Below the pieces are notes generated by a model. That model was not told the DNA's origin. It ran no database searches and worked only from the letters and a program-made list of their open reading frames with translations. 64,000 nt of DNA from Rhodoferax sp. OV413 (lineage in GTDB: Bacteria; Pseudomonadota; Gammaproteobacteria; Pseudomonadales; Pseudohongiellaceae): the NCBI GenBank assembly GCA_943330915.2, contig CALQJO020000002.1, positions 1 through 64,000 on the forward strand, written 5' to 3'. Below, piece by piece: positions 62,117-64,000 of this stretch (the stretch's first letter is position 1; the number at the start of each line of letters is the position of its first letter). The translations under genes and the position numbers were made by a program.

Positions 62117-63238
62117 TCACTCTGAAGTGTCGAACTGAACAAACTCAACAACCTCAAGATCAAACCCGGTAACGGCATTAAATTTTGCCGGGTAACTGAG
62201 CAGACGCATCTTGCCCACACCCAGATCTCTCAGAATCTGCGACCCGGTACCAATGGTGATATCACTGCCGGCATGACGATGGCGCCGCGGAATGATTTTA
62301 CGGTGCCCGACCACACTGGCGATGCTCTCGTTGATGTCTTCATCATAATCATCACCGCTGAGCAACACTGCAACGCCTTTGCCTTCAGCAGCAATTCGTT
62401 GCAGCGCGCGGCTGAATGACCAACTGGTACCGCCAGGCACAATCACATTGCAGATATCACGCAAGGTGCTGGCGATGTGCACGCGCACCAGTGTCGGATC
62501 ATCCTTGCTGATGTCACCCATGGCAAATGCCAGGTGTGTACCGCCGGAGATGGTGTCTTCAAAGGTATGCAGGTTAAAGCTGCCATATTCGGTGGTCAGC
62601 ACATTGCTGCTTTTTTTAACAACCGTATGTTCGTTAGCGATCCTGTAGTGAATCAGATCCACAATCGTGCCGATTTTTAACCCGTGCTTTTCAGCAAATA
62701 TTTCCAGATCGGGTCGGCGCGCCATGGTGCCATCTTCGTTCATGATCTCCACAATGGCTGCCGCCGGTGTGTAGCCGGCAAGCCGTGCCAGATCACAACC
62801 GGCTTCCGTGTGACCGGCGCGGCGCAATACGCCACCGGGCTGCGCCATGATCGGGAATATATGACCAGGCTGCACAATATCGTCCGGGCGTGCATCACGC
62901 GCCACGGCAACCTGAATGGTGCGCGCACGATCAGCGGCTGAAATGCCGGTGGTCACGCCGGTGGCCGCTTCGATGGACACGGTAAAGTTGGTGTTATACG
63001 GCGTGTTGTTTTTGCTGACCATCAAACCAAGATCCAGCTGCTCACAGCGCTGACGCGTCAGGGTGAGACACACCAGACCACGCGCGTATTTGGCCATAAA
63101 ATTGATATCTTCAGCGCTGACGCGCTCGGCAGCAATAATCAGATCGCCTTCGTTCTCGCGATCCTCGTCATCCATGAGGATAACCATTTTGCCCTGACGG
63201 ATATCATCAATCAGCTCTTCAATTGTGTTCAGTTTCAT
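62117..63238 (-). CDS. ribB: 3,4-dihydroxy-2-butanone-4-phosphate synthase with degenerate GTP cyclohydrolase II-like domain (RibBX-type)
   Basis: MDDEDRENEGDLI; GHTEAGCDLARLAGYTPAAAIVEIMNEDG; C-terminal domain lacks the GCH-II zinc cysteines. Confidence 0.93.
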   Translation of the reverse strand: MKLNTIEELIDDIRQGKMVILMDDEDRENEGDLIIAAERVSAEDINFMAKYARGLVCLTLTRQRCEQLDLGLMVSKNNTPYNTNFTVSIEAATGVTTGISAADRARTIQVAVARDARPDDIVQPGHIFPIMAQPGGVLRRAGHTEAGCDLARLAGYTPAAAIVEIMNEDGTMARRPDLEIFAEKHGLKIGTIVDLIHYRIANEHTVVKKSSNVLTTEYGSFNLHTFEDTISGGTHLAFAMGDISKDDPTLVRVHIASTLRDICNVIVPGGTSWSFSRALQRIAAEGKGVAVLLSGDDYDEDINESIASVVGHRKIIPRRHRHAGSDITIGTGSQILRDLGVGKMRLLSYPAKFNAVTGFDLEVVEFVQFDTSE

Positions 63239-63283
63239 AACGTGTGCTTGTTAACCTGCTCTCTGTCAATTAAAACCATGTGC

Positions 63284-63943
63284 TTAATTAAAACCATGTT
63301 CGGCCAAAAACGCCTGAGTAAGACCCGCGCCCGAGGACGGATGCGCGGCTTTGTCTCCAAGAATCAGCCGTTCCAGATAACGACTGATCAGATCCACTTC
63401 AATATTGACCGGGTGCCCGACGCGATAGGTATGAATTATCGTGGCATTCTGTGTGTGGGGAATGATGTTAACACCGAACACAGCGCCCGACACAGCGTTG
63501 ACTGTCAGGCTGGTGCCATCGATACACACCGAGCCTTTCTGTGCGATGTATTTGGCCAGATCATCCGGCACCCTTACCTCAATGCGCCAGCTGCCGCCAT
63601 CCTCGCTCAGACTGATTATCTCGCCAACACCATCCACATGGCCGCTGACCAGATGACCGCCCAGGCGAGTGCGCGGCGTCAGGGCTTTTTCTAGATTCAC
63701 CTTTGATCCGGACTTGAGAAAACGAAACGTTGTCAGGCTGATGGTCTCGTTGGATACGTCTGCGCTGAAGCCTTGCAGATCAAATTCTGTGACTGTCAGG
63801 CAGCAACCATTGACCGCGATACTGTCACCGAGCTTGACGTCGGAGAAATCCAGAGCCGGACAGCTGACCCGCAGGCGCCACTCTTTGCTCCGCAGACTCA
63901 GTTCGCTGACCTGGCCCAATGCTTCAATAATGCCGGTAAACAT
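63284..63943 (-). CDS. ribE: Riboflavin synthase alpha chain
   Basis: MFTGIIEALGQV start; duplicated lumazine-binding domains; GDSIAVNGCCLTV. Confidence 0.95.
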   Translation of the reverse strand: MFTGIIEALGQVSELSLRSKEWRLRVSCPALDFSDVKLGDSIAVNGCCLTVTEFDLQGFSADVSNETISLTTFRFLKSGSKVNLEKALTPRTRLGGHLVSGHVDGVGEIISLSEDGGSWRIEVRVPDDLAKYIAQKGSVCIDGTSLTVNAVSGAVFGVNIIPHTQNATIIHTYRVGHPVNIEVDLISRYLERLILGDKAAHPSSGAGLTQAFLAEHGFN

Positions 63944-64000
63944 GCGTTTAACTCTCCTGCCTTGAAAGGGCGTCTGAACGAACGGATGACAGGTCAGCAC

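Overview
The window is a 64 kb chromosomal segment from a gammaproteobacterium. Gene order is Pseudomonas-like, and the 46-52 kb protein set suggests a marine lineage (inference; no search run). Most of it is housekeeping synteny: mreBCD-maf-rng-yhdP-nit divergent from gatCAB; hemA-prfA-prmC-moeB divergent from TPR-lolB-ispE-tRNA-Gln-prs-rplY-pth-ychF-tRNA-Met; xseB-ispA-dxs; and ribE-ribBX-ribH-nusB-thiL-pgpA-ribA. There is an Fbp-type iron ABC operon with a candidate Fur box. I found no phage, IS element, CRISPR array or classical defence system. The least explained part is ~46.4-52.4 kb, a block of exported or membrane proteins: two 'TPDGKPD' paralogs, two proteins with C-terminal CxxCH motifs, a HupE/UreJ-like permease with a membrane-anchor protein, a DUF6152-like protein and a small secreted protein. 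This block is also rich in inverted repeats and is the best candidate here for an undescribed periplasmic system. Its function cannot be established from sequence alone. Family names come from reading the translations; no database was searched.
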